NCBI GenBank assembly: GCA_002694825.1
Contig: NZNH01000046.1
Span: forward strand, 21,545-55,260
Length of the DNA stretch: 33,716 nucleotides
Source: Acidimicrobiaceae bacterium
GTDB lineage: Bacteria; Actinomycetota; Acidimicrobiia; Acidimicrobiales; Aldehydirespiratoraceae
Direction of reading: 5' to 3'
Below are positions 7,391 to 16,598 of this stretch, piece after piece (position 1 is the first letter of the stretch; every line of letters starts with the position of its first letter). The notes beneath the pieces are model-generated. The model worked only from the letters and a program-made list of their open reading frames with translations, did not search any database and had not been told where the DNA came from. A program made the position numbers and the translations under genes.

Positions 7391-8508
7391 GACCCGACCC
7401 TCCGCAAGAGCGAGATCGGAGCTGTTGCGCCTGCGGCATCGAGCCCCCAGCCTGCCTCGGCAGCCGCCGTGGCGACGTCGGCGTGCCACTCGAGCCGGGT
7501 CGGAGAGTCCGACCCGTTGACGATGACGGCAAGGGCGGGTTCGGCACCGATATTGAGGAAGTCACGCCAAACCCCGCTTGGCACCGAGACGATGCTTCCT
7601 GGTGACGGCGCCTCGCGTTCACGTTCGTCGCCTTCGCCGAGAACGATCTCCCAATCGCCCTCGACGCAGAACATCACCTGCGTGTCGCTGTGCCGATGGA
7701 TCCCCGTGCGCTCTCCCGGCGCGACACGTAGCCACTCAAGCGAGAAGCCGTGCGGGGTGGTGATCGGCGGCTGCTGATGGCGGTCCTGACTCATGCCGTG
7801 ACCCACAACAGGAGCCAACTCGCCACCAAGACCGTCAACAAAGGACGACAGCAACGCCCTTGAGGACCACGCGAGGTCGTCGCGGCCGACACGACGGGCA
7901 GCGAGGTCAGCGTCGCTGTACCAGTCGATGTCGCCAAGCTGATCGGCCGTGAGCGGCTCGATCACGTCGGCGGGGACGGCCCCTTCGGCCTCAATGACAG
8001 CGTTGTCGAGGCCGAGATACAGCCCCGTCTCGGCGGCCCGCTCGAGGACCGACGGTGCCCAGATGATTCCGCCCGTGTTGTCCTCTCCAAGAACCACGAA
8101 AAGCCAGCCGTCGTCGGGCCCGGTGTTGGTGAAACCTCGGAAGATCCACGGCGGTGCGCTGAAGACGTCACCGGCACGAACGGTGAGGGTCTGCTCAGCG
8201 TGCTCACCGAAGTCGAAGCGCCATTCACCCCGAGTGCAGAGGAACAATTCGACCGTGTAGTGCAGGTGTGGGTTGTTGGTGACACCGTGAGGCATCGAGG
8301 CAGCACCCACGTTGAAGCCATGCGGTTCGACGAGGTTGATGGTCTGGGCTGCGTTCTGCGAGACACCAGGGCCGATGAAGGAATATGACGCCTTTCCGAC
8401 CGAACCTTCGATCTTCACGTCAACGAAGGCGCTCGTGTCAGCAACGAAGTCCGACGGTTCGATGATGCGCCGGCGGAGGCTCGACGTCTCAGGCGGCGTG
8501 ATGGTCAT
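7387..8508 (-). CDS. Double-cupin (bicupin) protein
   Basis: 373 residues with two cupin barrels. The first (about residues 60-140) has PHLHYTVELFLCTRGEWRF, with the HxH...E metal-binding pattern, and ends in a GDVFSAPPWIFRGFTNTG-type motif 2. The second (about 255-340) has GIHRHSDTQVMFCVEGDWEI, then VPSGVWRDFLNIG. HxH plus Glu is kept in the first barrel; in the second the HxH is kept but the Glu position is Gln or Val. At least one metal site is therefore plausible. Bicupins include dioxygenases, isomerases and decarboxylases, and some are only binding proteins. ATG at 8508 overlaps the SDR stop by four bases. The function in this pathway is unknown. Confidence 0.85.
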   Translation of the reverse strand: MTITPPETSSLRRRIIEPSDFVADTSAFVDVKIEGSVGKASYSFIGPGVSQNAAQTINLVEPHGFNVGAASMPHGVTNNPHLHYTVELFLCTRGEWRFDFGEHAEQTLTVRAGDVFSAPPWIFRGFTNTGPDDGWLFVVLGEDNTGGIIWAPSVLERAAETGLYLGLDNAVIEAEGAVPADVIEPLTADQLGDIDWYSDADLAARRVGRDDLAWSSRALLSSFVDGLGGELAPVVGHGMSQDRHQQPPITTPHGFSLEWLRVAPGERTGIHRHSDTQVMFCVEGDWEIVLGEGDEREREAPSPGSIVSVPSGVWRDFLNIGAEPALAVIVNGSDSPTRLEWHADVATAAAEAGWGLDAAGATAPISLLRRVGS

Positions 8509-9248
8509 GCCACCCCCAGAGGTCGGCCACCATCAACGTTGACGATGGAACCGGTACTGCACGGGAGATCGCGGATGACCGCCGACACTGCGGCGGCGAC
8601 ATCATCACCAGTAGCAAGACGGCGAAGCGGTGTTGCGTCGCGTTGGGCGGCGATGACATCTTCGGGCATTCGGGCGGCGTAGTCCCCCATGACCCAACCC
8701 GGAGAGACCGACATGATCCGGATGGATGGGGCGAGGGCTCGGCCTAGCGAGCGGGTCATCGAGTCGAGAGCGGCCTTCGATGCGCAGTACGCAACGTTGG
8801 AACCCTGGCCGGTGATACCGGCGACCGAACTGATGTTCACGATGATCGGATCGGGTGCCGCCTCAAGCAGCGATCGAAATGCTCGAATCGTGGCGAATGG
8901 ACCGCGCCAATTGGTGACGAAGATCTGGTCAATGAGGTCGTCGTCAAGGGCGTCGAGATCGTCGTGCGCGACCGGGCGAGTTACCCCTGCACAGTTGACA
9001 AGCGCATCGATGCGGCCCTCGGTGGAGGCGACGGCAGCAGCGACGGCCGCGAGCGCCTCGCTGTCATCGACCGGGACCTGCAGTGCTCGATGCCCTTCGC
9101 CGGTCAACTCGGACACGACTCGATCGGCGCGATCGACCGACGCTCGGTAGCCGACCAGGACACGCATGCCGTCGGACGCGAGCCGGCGACTAATGGCGGA
9201 ACCGATACCGCCACCACCACCGGTCACGAGTGCGACGGGCGATGTCAT
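8505..9248 (-). CDS. Short-chain dehydrogenase/reductase (SDR, FabG-like)
   Basis: 247 residues, standard classical-SDR length. The cofactor loop is TGGGGGIG (about 9-16), followed by NCAGV (NAG motif). The catalytic Ser lies in VNISSVAG and the Tyr/Lys in YCASK. The C-terminus has GSIVNVDGG, as in FabG-type enzymes. The segment [10 protein letters not shown] after beta2 (Arg near residue 35) is compatible with NADP(H) preference, which is an inference. It probably oxidises or reduces a hydroxyl group of a pathway intermediate, next to the HisD-family enzyme. ATG at 9248 overlaps the HisD-like stop by four bases, so the genes are translationally coupled. Confidence 0.92.
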   Translation of the reverse strand: MTSPVALVTGGGGGIGSAISRRLASDGMRVLVGYRASVDRADRVVSELTGEGHRALQVPVDDSEALAAVAAAVASTEGRIDALVNCAGVTRPVAHDDLDALDDDLIDQIFVTNWRGPFATIRAFRSLLEAAPDPIIVNISSVAGITGQGSNVAYCASKAALDSMTRSLGRALAPSIRIMSVSPGWVMGDYAARMPEDVIAAQRDATPLRRLATGDDVAAAVSAVIRDLPCSTGSIVNVDGGRPLGVA

Positions 9249-10528
9249 CCCTGCGCCCCCGAATAGCGCTCAACACGGATATCGGCCTGCGCCTGGTGGC
9301 CAGCGAAGTTCTCGATCGCGCACAGCCGGCTGCAGTACTCCCCGATCATCGCAGAAGAGGCCGGGTCCGAGACCCGCTGGTAGGTCACCGTCTTGATGAA
9401 CTTTCCGACCCACAGGCCACCGGTGTAGCGAGCCGCACCCTGCGTCGGCAGCGTGTGGTTGGTACCGATGACCTTGTCACCGAAGGACACGTTGGTCATC
9501 GGACCGAGGAACAGCGCTCCGTAGTTGTACATATTGGCCAAGAAGAAGTCATCGTCGTTCGTCATGATCTGAACGTGCTCGAACGCCATCTCGTTGGCGA
9601 TCTCGAGCATCTCCTGGTTGTCCTCGCACACGATGACCCGCCCGTAGTCACGCCACGCGACTGCTGCGATATCCGCCGTGGCGAGGGTCTCGAGCTGACG
9701 ATCAACCTCGGCGATCGTGGCGAGTCCGAGTTCTCGGCTCGTCGTGAGGAGCACAGCAGGTGAGCTCGGGCCGTGCTCTGCTTGACCAAGGAGATCGGTT
9801 GCGCAGATCTCCGCGTCGACCGTGTCGTCGGCGACAACGAGCGTTTCCGTGGGACCGGCCGGCAAGTCGATACCGACGCGGCCATAAAGCTGTCGCTTCG
9901 CCTCGGCAACAAAGGCATTGCCAGGACCCACGATGATGTCAACCGGATCGACAAACTCGGTGCCGATCGCAAGCGAAGCGATCGCCTGGATGCCACCCAG
10001 GAGATAGATCTCGTCAGCGCCAGCAAGGTGCATTGCGGCGACCGTCTCGTTGGGCACGGCGCCGTTGATCGGCGGGGTGCACGCAGCGACACGGGGTACA
10101 CCTGCGACCTTGGCCGTGAGCACACTCATGTGCGCTGAGGCGACCATTGGGTAGCGGCCGCCCGGAACATAGGCGCCAACGGCGCGCGCCGGGATGTGCT
10201 TGTGGCCGAGCGTGACGCCCGGCAGGGTCTCGACCTCAACGGGCAGCATCGAGTCAAGTTGGGCCTGAGCGAAGCCGCGGATCTGCGTTTGAGCGAACTT
10301 GATGTCGGCAATCGTCTCGGGAGCGACGCTCGCAACTGCCGTTTCGATCTGCTCCGGGGTGAGACGGAACTGTTCGGGCTCCCAGTTGTCGAACTGGGAG
10401 GACAGTTCGCGAACGGCGGCCTCACCGCGGTTCTCGATGTCGGCGATGATGCCGTGCACTTTCTCGGTGAGGGCGAAGTCGGCGCCGTGAGCGCCCTTGG
10501 ACGTTGCGTCCTTGAGGATCTCAGCCAT
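9245..10528 (-). CDS. Histidinol-dehydrogenase-family oxidoreductase (catabolic paralogue)
   Basis: 427 residues, the normal HisD length. Metal and catalytic positions of the family are recognisable: QAEH (Gln and His ligands), FEH (catalytic Glu-His), the Asp in [11 protein letters not shown], and the late His in ENFAGHQ. HisD enzymes oxidise an alcohol to a carboxylate in two NAD+-dependent steps. The context (LacI regulator, ABC importer, no other his gene) and the motif [14 protein letters not shown] argue for a catabolic paralogue of the kind that includes sulfopropanediol 3-dehydrogenase (HpsN), not histidine biosynthesis. The subfamily resemblance is from memory and not tested. Start: ATG at 10528, preceded by AGGAAGG, overlaps the lacI stop by eight bases; the extension to 10642 lies within lacI. 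Confidence 0.9.
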   Translation of the reverse strand: MAEILKDATSKGAHGADFALTEKVHGIIADIENRGEAAVRELSSQFDNWEPEQFRLTPEQIETAVASVAPETIADIKFAQTQIRGFAQAQLDSMLPVEVETLPGVTLGHKHIPARAVGAYVPGGRYPMVASAHMSVLTAKVAGVPRVAACTPPINGAVPNETVAAMHLAGADEIYLLGGIQAIASLAIGTEFVDPVDIIVGPGNAFVAEAKRQLYGRVGIDLPAGPTETLVVADDTVDAEICATDLLGQAEHGPSSPAVLLTTSRELGLATIAEVDRQLETLATADIAAVAWRDYGRVIVCEDNQEMLEIANEMAFEHVQIMTNDDDFFLANMYNYGALFLGPMTNVSFGDKVIGTNHTLPTQGAARYTGGLWVGKFIKTVTYQRVSDPASSAMIGEYCSRLCAIENFAGHQAQADIRVERYSGAQG

Positions 10529-11561
10529 GGTCCTTCCTGGATTCGAAAATGGATGAAGACTTCGTGGTGCGGCCGAGGCGGAGCTCGCCAGCAACGACGA
10601 TGTCGGCGGGCTCCGGCTCGGATGGTCCGAGGAGAAGCGCAATCGCCTGCTCGACGAGCAACTCGACAGGCTGGGTCAGCGTGGTGAGGTCGTAGCCAGC
10701 CCACGAGGCCTGTGGAAGACCATCGAAGCCGGTGACCATGACCTCGGTAGGCACCGAGACTCCCCGGTCCTCCAGCGCATCGATCACCCCGAACGCAAGC
10801 TCATCGCCCGCCACCATGATGGCGTCGGGAAGCTCGCCGAGTTCGACGAGCTCGCGTGCTGCGCCGTAGCCATGCTCGTAGGCCCACCCGCCAGACTCGG
10901 TGTAGGGACAGGCGATACCAGCCTGAGCAAGCGCTTGCGCCGCACCGCGATAGCGGGTCTGGTCGGTGGAGGTCGCAGCAACACCACCGATGTACGCCAC
11001 CCGACGTGCACCGTTTTCGACGACGTGAGCCGCAAGGCGGCGCATACCGAGATCGTTGTCGACCGAAACCGACGGCACGAGGCCGGAGGCAGCCGGCTGG
11101 TTGAACGCTACGAGCGGCAACTGCTGTGATCCGACGCGCGCAAGGCGCCCGGCATCAATGCTCGCTGATGCGAGGATCACACCATCGACGCGGTACTGCG
11201 CAAGCGAGGTGAGCACGTCCTCGAGTTGGGCCGGGTCGGAGAAGCTGAAGAGGAGCAACTGCTGACGGCGATCGGCGAGTTGCTTGGAAAAGGCGGTGAG
11301 GACGCTTTGCCAGTACTCGCCGACTGACGGCACGACGGCAGCGATGATGTTGGTGCGCTGAGACTTCAGACTGCGGGCAATGGCGTTCGGCACATAACCG
11401 AGTTCGGCAGCTGCTGCCTCGACCCGCTTGCGGGTTGCCGGAGCCACCTTCTCGGGGCTCGAGAAGGCGCGCGCAACGGTGGCTTGAGAAACACCGACGT
11501 GGGCTGCGACATCCGTCGACGTCACAGAACCCCCGGCACGCTGTGAGGTACTCCCAGCCAA
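10521..11561 (-). CDS. LacI-family transcriptional regulator
   Basis: 346 residues. The helix-turn-helix (about residues 13-35, [20 protein letters not shown]) is followed by the hinge helix NAIARSLKS, whose Leu normally inserts at the central CpG of the operator. Residues 65-340 are a periplasmic-binding-protein-like effector domain ([60 protein letters not shown]). It is the first gene of the catabolic operon. It probably represses its own promoter and that of the 11656-12624 gene through the twin palindromes, with a pathway sugar or derivative as inducer (inference). The start taken is TTG at 11561, because AAAGGA lies seven bases upstream and it follows the predicted transcription start by about 20 bases; GTG twelve codons later is an alternative. 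Confidence 0.93.
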   Translation of the reverse strand: MAGSTSQRAGGSVTSTDVAAHVGVSQATVARAFSSPEKVAPATRKRVEAAAAELGYVPNAIARSLKSQRTNIIAAVVPSVGEYWQSVLTAFSKQLADRRQQLLLFSFSDPAQLEDVLTSLAQYRVDGVILASASIDAGRLARVGSQQLPLVAFNQPAASGLVPSVSVDNDLGMRRLAAHVVENGARRVAYIGGVAATSTDQTRYRGAAQALAQAGIACPYTESGGWAYEHGYGAARELVELGELPDAIMVAGDELAFGVIDALEDRGVSVPTEVMVTGFDGLPQASWAGYDLTTLTQPVELLVEQAIALLLGPSEPEPADIVVAGELRLGRTTKSSSIFESRKDHG

Positions 11562-11587
11562 ACCGCTTTCCTTTCGCGAACCGTGAC

Positions 11588-11617
11588 AGCATTGATGACT
11601 ACGTAGTCATTTGTCAA
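11588..11617 (-). promoter_or_regulatory. Predicted promoter of the lacI-headed catabolic operon
   Basis: On the minus strand a perfect -35 box TTGACA (11617-11612) is followed, after 18 bases, by AATGCT (11593-11588). The palindromic operator fills the spacer. Transcription would begin near 11581, giving a leader of about 20 bases to the TTG start of lacI. The -10 match is weak (3 of 6), but the -35 match and operator placement support it. Confidence 0.6.
11595..11610. promoter_or_regulatory. Operator 1: 16-bp perfect palindrome, probable LacI-family site
   Basis: ATGACTACGTAGTCAT is its own reverse complement. It is even-length with a central CG, as LacI-family operators usually are, and lies between the predicted -35 and -10 of the lacI operon. 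The same 14-bp core recurs at 12638-12651. Confidence 0.82.
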
Positions 11618-11626
11618 GCGCAGGCA

Positions 11627-11641
11627 GGTGAATCATTCACC
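11627..11641. promoter_or_regulatory. Second inverted repeat upstream of the lacI promoter
   Basis: GGTGAAT (11627-11633) and ATTCACC (11635-11641) form a perfect odd palindrome around one base. It lies 10 bases upstream of the -35 box and 15 bases after the stop of the 11656-12624 gene. It could be a binding site for another regulator, or a weak hairpin (5-bp stem, 5-base loop) ending the upstream transcript. I saw no second copy in the intergenic regions I read. Confidence 0.4.
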
Positions 11642-11655
11642 ACGCCGCTTCGAGA

Positions 11656-12624
11656 TCAGCCCGTCGCGAGCAGGATCTGTTTCCAAACGGCCGTCTCGTC
11701 GAAGATCACGAACTCTCGACGAAGACCCCACGGTCCGTACTCGGCGTGGCTCAGACCCATCACATGAACCGGCGCGCCGGTCGGCGCCCCGAACGCACCC
11801 CAGCCACTATGGGTGCCATCAAGCGACCAGCGGATCGCAGCCCGCGGTGCGGACCCGTCGTCGTTGCGGCCGATCTGATGGTGAATCGTGAAGGTGGCGT
11901 CAGGGAATGAGGACCGCAGACCCAACCAGAACTCGTCGGCATCAGACCAACCGTGACCGGTGACTCCCCCAGGCAATTCGAGCTGGCAAGCTCGGTCGTA
12001 GTCGCGCTCGATGGCGGCAAAGTCAGCGGCCATGATCGCGTTGAGGGTCGCGGCGTAGCGATGACCGGGCTCCCCGTCATTTCCCGTTCCCGTGTAACCG
12101 CCCTGCCGGTCGATTGCAGGCGTGAAAGGACGCACGCACGCCTCGTAACCACCTTCGGCCTCGATCAGGTCGGCGGCATAGCGCTTGGGGTCTATGCCGA
12201 GCTGCCGCACGATGGCGCCCTGGTCACGAATAAGCCACTCGTCGAAAATCTGATTGTCCTTTGCCGCACAGTCGGCGATGATCCGGTACCTCAGCTGCGC
12301 ACCGGATGCAGCGCCGTAGACGCCATCGCCTGCGTGCGTTGCCGTGGAGTAGATCCGGTGGCTCGAGAGGAATCCGCTCTCCTCATCCCCCGACCAGATG
12401 ACGTCCTCGCCCAGCAACTGGCGGTCCGGGAATTCGGCAAGTGTCGCCATGGTGGCCGCGATCACACCCTGATTACCGACAACGACTCCACTCGGCGAGC
12501 GCACGACGATATCGGCGGCGTAGTAGTCGTTCAGGGTCGAAATCCCTCGGTCTTCCCAGATCTCCTTGGTGATCTTGATGATGTAGTCGGGCAGGTCTGC
12601 GAACGTTGGATCAAAGCCCTTCAT
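11656..12624 (-). CDS. Tandem SnoaL-like protein (second copy)
   Basis: 322 residues, again with two NTF2/SnoaL-like halves (about 10-150 and 185-320). The first has LNDYYAADIVVRSPSGVVVG, then FPDRQLLGEDVIWSGDEE and QIFDEWLIRDQGAIVRQLG. The second has DEFWLGLRSSFPDATFTIHHQIG, RWSLDGTHSGWGAFGAPTGAPVHVMGLSHAEY and a closing REFVIFDETAVWKQIL. The pattern RWSLDGTHxG...PTGxPVxVxG is typical of SnoaL/ester-cyclase relatives. It lies upstream of lacI on the same strand but has its own operator-controlled promoter. The predicted -10 ends seven bases before ATG 12624 and no ribosome binding site is visible, so the mRNA is probably leaderless. Function unknown. Confidence 0.85.
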   Translation of the reverse strand: MKGFDPTFADLPDYIIKITKEIWEDRGISTLNDYYAADIVVRSPSGVVVGNQGVIAATMATLAEFPDRQLLGEDVIWSGDEESGFLSSHRIYSTATHAGDGVYGAASGAQLRYRIIADCAAKDNQIFDEWLIRDQGAIVRQLGIDPKRYAADLIEAEGGYEACVRPFTPAIDRQGGYTGTGNDGEPGHRYAATLNAIMAADFAAIERDYDRACQLELPGGVTGHGWSDADEFWLGLRSSFPDATFTIHHQIGRNDDGSAPRAAIRWSLDGTHSGWGAFGAPTGAPVHVMGLSHAEYGPWGLRREFVIFDETAVWKQILLATG

Positions 12625-12631
12625 GGACGCG

Positions 12632-12660
12632 ACCGTATGACTACGTAGTCAAGCTGTCAA
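12632..12660 (-). promoter_or_regulatory. Predicted leaderless promoter of the 11656-12624 SnoaL-like gene
   Basis: Minus strand: TTGACA (12660-12655), 17-base spacer, TACGGT (12637-12632), seven bases, then ATG at 12624. The transcription start would coincide with the A of the start codon. Operator 2 occupies most of the spacer. Confidence 0.68.
12638..12651. promoter_or_regulatory. Operator 2: 14-bp perfect palindrome, probable LacI-family site
   Basis: TGACTACGTAGTCA is an exact repeat of the core of operator 1. It lies in the -35/-10 spacer of the minus-strand promoter and about 50 bases upstream of the divergent SMP-30-like gene, so one site may control both directions. Confidence 0.82.
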
Positions 12661-12668
12661 TGAAGCGA

Positions 12669-12697
12669 CCGACACAGGCATCTCCGTGTGGCATGCT
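12669..12697 (+). promoter_or_regulatory. Possible promoter of the SMP-30-like gene
   Basis: Plus strand: CCGACA (12669-12674), 17-base spacer, CATGCT (12692-12697), then six bases to ATG 12704. That would also give a leaderless message. The matches are partial (4 of 6 and 3-4 of 6), and this is only a candidate. Confidence 0.35.
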
Positions 12698-12703
12698 GCG
12701 ATC

Positions 12704-13600
12704 ATGTCGAACCCCGATGTCCGAGCTGCCGTCGCCACCCCTGCGCTGCTTGGCGAATGCCCACTTTGGGCACCCGAAGAAGGCCTCCTCTACTGGCTCG
12801 ACATCGAGGGGCGGGTCCTCCACCGATACGACCCAACGGCCGGCACCAACGAAACCCGTGGCATGCCAGGACGGCCCGGCGCTGCTGCGCTCGGCCCCAA
12901 TCCGGGCGAGCTCATCATCGCAATGGAACATGAACTCGTCCGCTTTTCTTGGGACGACCCTGCCTCACTCCAACCGATCCGTGCGCTCGAAGCGGCCAGA
13001 ACCGGAAATCGACTGAACGACGGCCGGACCGACCCAGCAGGTCGCTTTGTCGTCGGTTCCATGTGGGCGGACCCGGCAGCCGGAAAGGCCACCGGCACGC
13101 TCTACCAGGTGGACGACACGGACTGTCATCACCTCCGAACTGGCGTCGGCTGCCCCAACGGACTCGCCTTCGACGCAGTTCGGCAGCGGGTCTATTGGAC
13201 CGACACCCCGACCGAGCGCATCGTTGTTGCCGACTACGACGCCGAAACCGGCGCATGGGAGAACGAGCGACTGTTTTTCGACTACACCGACCTGCCCGGA
13301 AAGCCGGACGGTGCCTGCATCGACGTCGAGGGCGGGTACTGGTCTGCGTCCGTCTACGGCTGGGCAGTGATCCGGATCTCACCTGAGGGCACGGTCGATG
13401 CTCGCATCGACCTACCGGTTGAAAAGCCGTCGATGCCCGCCTTCGGTGGTCCGGGACTCGAAACGCTGTACGTGACGACCATCGGAGCGGGAGGCGGTGT
13501 TCCTTCGGCACCAGGCCGCGATGGGTTCATTCCCGGCTCATTGCTAGCGATCGACGGTCTCGGCGTAGCGGGCTTCACCGATCCGCCGTTTGCGGGCTGA
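12704..13600 (+). CDS. SMP-30/gluconolactonase-like protein (sugar lactonase family)
   Basis: 298-residue six-bladed beta-propeller of the SMP-30/regucalcin/gluconolactonase family. These enzymes use one divalent metal to hydrolyse aldonolactones. The usual metal ligands are in place: Glu in LLGECPLW, Asn in NRLNDGRTD, Asn in CPNGLAF, and Asp in GKPDGACID. Blade repeats such as VYWTDTPTERI and GGYWSASVYGWAVIRISPEG are clear. ATG at 12704 (MSNPDVRAAV) matches the family start better than GTG at 12686; no strong ribosome site is seen. It is divergent from the SnoaL-like gene, shares the operator region with it, and probably belongs to the same regulon. That suggests a lactone intermediate in the pathway (inference). 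Confidence 0.92.
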   Translation: MSNPDVRAAVATPALLGECPLWAPEEGLLYWLDIEGRVLHRYDPTAGTNETRGMPGRPGAAALGPNPGELIIAMEHELVRFSWDDPASLQPIRALEAARTGNRLNDGRTDPAGRFVVGSMWADPAAGKATGTLYQVDDTDCHHLRTGVGCPNGLAFDAVRQRVYWTDTPTERIVVADYDAETGAWENERLFFDYTDLPGKPDGACIDVEGGYWSASVYGWAVIRISPEGTVDARIDLPVEKPSMPAFGGPGLETLYVTTIGAGGGVPSAPGRDGFIPGSLLAIDGLGVAGFTDPPFAG

Positions 13601-13605
13601 ACGCA

Positions 13606-13635
13606 AACGAGCCGAGCCATACGGCCCGGCTCGTT
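13606..13635. terminator. Bidirectional terminator-like hairpin between the SMP-30-like gene and atpC
   Basis: AACGAGCCG (13606-13614) pairs with CGGCTCGTT (13627-13635); after an A/C mismatch, GCC pairs with GGC around an ATAC loop. It lies five bases after the stop of the plus-strand gene and 25 bases after the atpC stop on the other strand, so it could end both convergent transcripts. There is no long T-run. Confidence 0.7.
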
Positions 13636-13660
13636 CCGTGATCTCAATGATCAGGTGGAG

Positions 13661-14053
13661 CTATTCGCCAGCTGCGACCCGGATCCGCACCTCGGCACGG
13701 GCCTTGTCGTAGGCGGCACCTGCATCGTCGGCATCGGCCGAGAGCGCCTGTTCCGCCTCAGCGAGGGCCCGCTCGGCTCGGGGTACGTCGATCTCGTCCT
13801 TGGCCTCGGACACGTCGGACAGGATCGTGATGTCGGTGTCGCTGACCTGCACGAAGCCGCGGTGGACGGCGAAAGTGTCGCGGGATCCGTCCTCTTTGAC
13901 GACGTCGACCGACCACACCTGGAGGATCCCGATGAACGGGATATGACCGGGCTGGAAGGCAATGTCGCCACCCTCGACGGTGCGAGCGACGACCATCGAA
14001 GCCTCACCGGTGTACGACACCGATTCGGGAGAGACGACCTGGACGTTGAGCAT
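13661..14053 (-). CDS. atpC: F1Fo ATP synthase epsilon subunit
   Basis: 130 residues, normal for the family. The N-terminal beta-sandwich (about 1-85) contains VVSPESVSYTGEASMVVARTVEGGDIAFQ, GHIPFIGIL and HRGFVQVSDTDITILSD. The C-terminal helical part (about 90-130) is Ala/Glu/Asp-rich (RALAEAEQAL). Epsilon links the gamma stalk to the c-ring and can inhibit ATP hydrolysis. It is the last gene of the atp operon, 35 bases after atpD. ATG at 14053 has GAGGAACC just upstream. Confidence 0.97.
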   Translation of the reverse strand: MLNVQVVSPESVSYTGEASMVVARTVEGGDIAFQPGHIPFIGILQVWSVDVVKEDGSRDTFAVHRGFVQVSDTDITILSDVSEAKDEIDVPRAERALAEAEQALSADADDAGAAYDKARAEVRIRVAAGE

Positions 14054-14088
14054 GGTTCCTCTGTTCTCGGAGTGTTCCGATCAGCCGA

Positions 14089-15597
<1,509 letters not shown>

Positions 15598-16590
15598 TCA
15601 GCCCTCGTTCGTGGGGTCGGAAGCGGTGGCGGACTCGGGCGTTGCGCCGATCTGGGCGAACATGCCCTCGAGATCGATCGCCTGAGCACCATCACCGCTC
15701 TCATCAAGCGCCTCGGCACCACCGACGATCTCCATGATCTCGGTGGTGATCGCGGCCTGACGAGCAGCGTTCATCTGACGGCTGAGCTTGGTGATCAGCT
15801 CTTCGGCGTTGTCGGTGGCTGACTTCATCGCCCGCTGGCGGTTGGCGTGCTCTGACGCTGCGCAATCGAGCAACGCACCGAAGAGGCGGGCCTCGATGTA
15901 GCGAGGAAGTAGCGCTTCGAGCACCGAGTCGGGCGACGGCTCGAACTCGAAACTGGCGGCGGCCTCCGCATCGCCACCGCCGGACTCGGCCATGACGGCG
16001 GTGTCCTCGAGCGGCAGGAAACGGCGGACCGACACGCGCTGGGTGCCCATCGAGATGAACTCGGTGTAGATGAGTTCAACCTCGTCGATTTCGCCACTGA
16101 TGAACGCCGCAGCGACATCGTCGGCGATCCGGCGGGCGTCTTCGTACGACGGATTGTCGGTGAAGCCCTGGTAGTCGTAGTCGACCCGGTAGTTGCGGAA
16201 GGTGAAGTAGGCCGCCGCCTTCTTGCCGACGCAGAACAGGGCGTAGTCCTTGCCCTCGGCACGGTGACCCTGGAGCTGACGCTCCGCGGCACGAATCGGG
16301 TTGGTGTTGTAGGCACCGGCAAGGCCGCGGTCGCCGGCCATGACGATGAAGCCGACCTTCTTGACCTCGTCGGCTTGGCGCAGCAACGGGTGGTTGGTCT
16401 CGGCGCCGCCGGCCGCCAGGTTCTCGATGACCGAGGTGATCTGCCGCGAGTAGGGACGCGCTGCATCGGCGCGCTGCATCGCCTTCACCACGCGGGTGGC
16501 GGCGATGAGCTCCATAGCTCGGGTGATCTTTTTGGTGGATTGAACGCTGGAGATCCTGCGACGGAGCTCGCGTTCCTTACCTCCCGGCAT
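15598..16590 (-). CDS. atpG: F1Fo ATP synthase gamma subunit, with C-terminal extension
   Basis: 330 residues; most bacterial gammas are about 285-305. The N-terminal helix KERELRRRISSVQSTKKITRAMELIAA and the C-terminal family signature ARQAAITTEIMEIVGGAEAL are both present, so the rotor shaft is complete. About 35 further residues follow the signature (acidic, Gly/Ala/Ser-rich, probably flexible). An internal acidic/Ala stretch GGGDAEAAASFEFEP (about 205-220) is also longer than in E. coli. Gamma transmits rotation between the c-ring and the catalytic alpha3beta3 head. It starts eight bases after atpA. Confidence 0.97.
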   Translation of the reverse strand: MPGGKERELRRRISSVQSTKKITRAMELIAATRVVKAMQRADAARPYSRQITSVIENLAAGGAETNHPLLRQADEVKKVGFIVMAGDRGLAGAYNTNPIRAAERQLQGHRAEGKDYALFCVGKKAAAYFTFRNYRVDYDYQGFTDNPSYEDARRIADDVAAAFISGEIDEVELIYTEFISMGTQRVSVRRFLPLEDTAVMAESGGGDAEAAASFEFEPSPDSVLEALLPRYIEARLFGALLDCAASEHANRQRAMKSATDNAEELITKLSRQMNAARQAAITTEIMEIVGGAEALDESGDGAQAIDLEGMFAQIGATPESATASDPTNEG

Positions 16591-16598
16591 GAGTTACC

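Noticed and set aside
9245-10528. Calling the HisD-family gene histidine biosynthesis hisD
   Set aside because: No other his gene is nearby, and it is in a LacI-regulated import operon; the family call is kept but not the pathway.
1-13600. Declaring the locus a sulfopropanediol degradation cluster
   Set aside because: Only the HisD-like plus dehydrogenase pair fits. No sulfolactate or desulfonation gene (suyAB, xsc, comC or slcC type) is in the window.
1-13600. Polyketide biosynthesis, suggested by the SnoaL-like proteins
   Set aside because: No ketosynthase, acyl carrier protein or related gene is present; the setting is catabolic.
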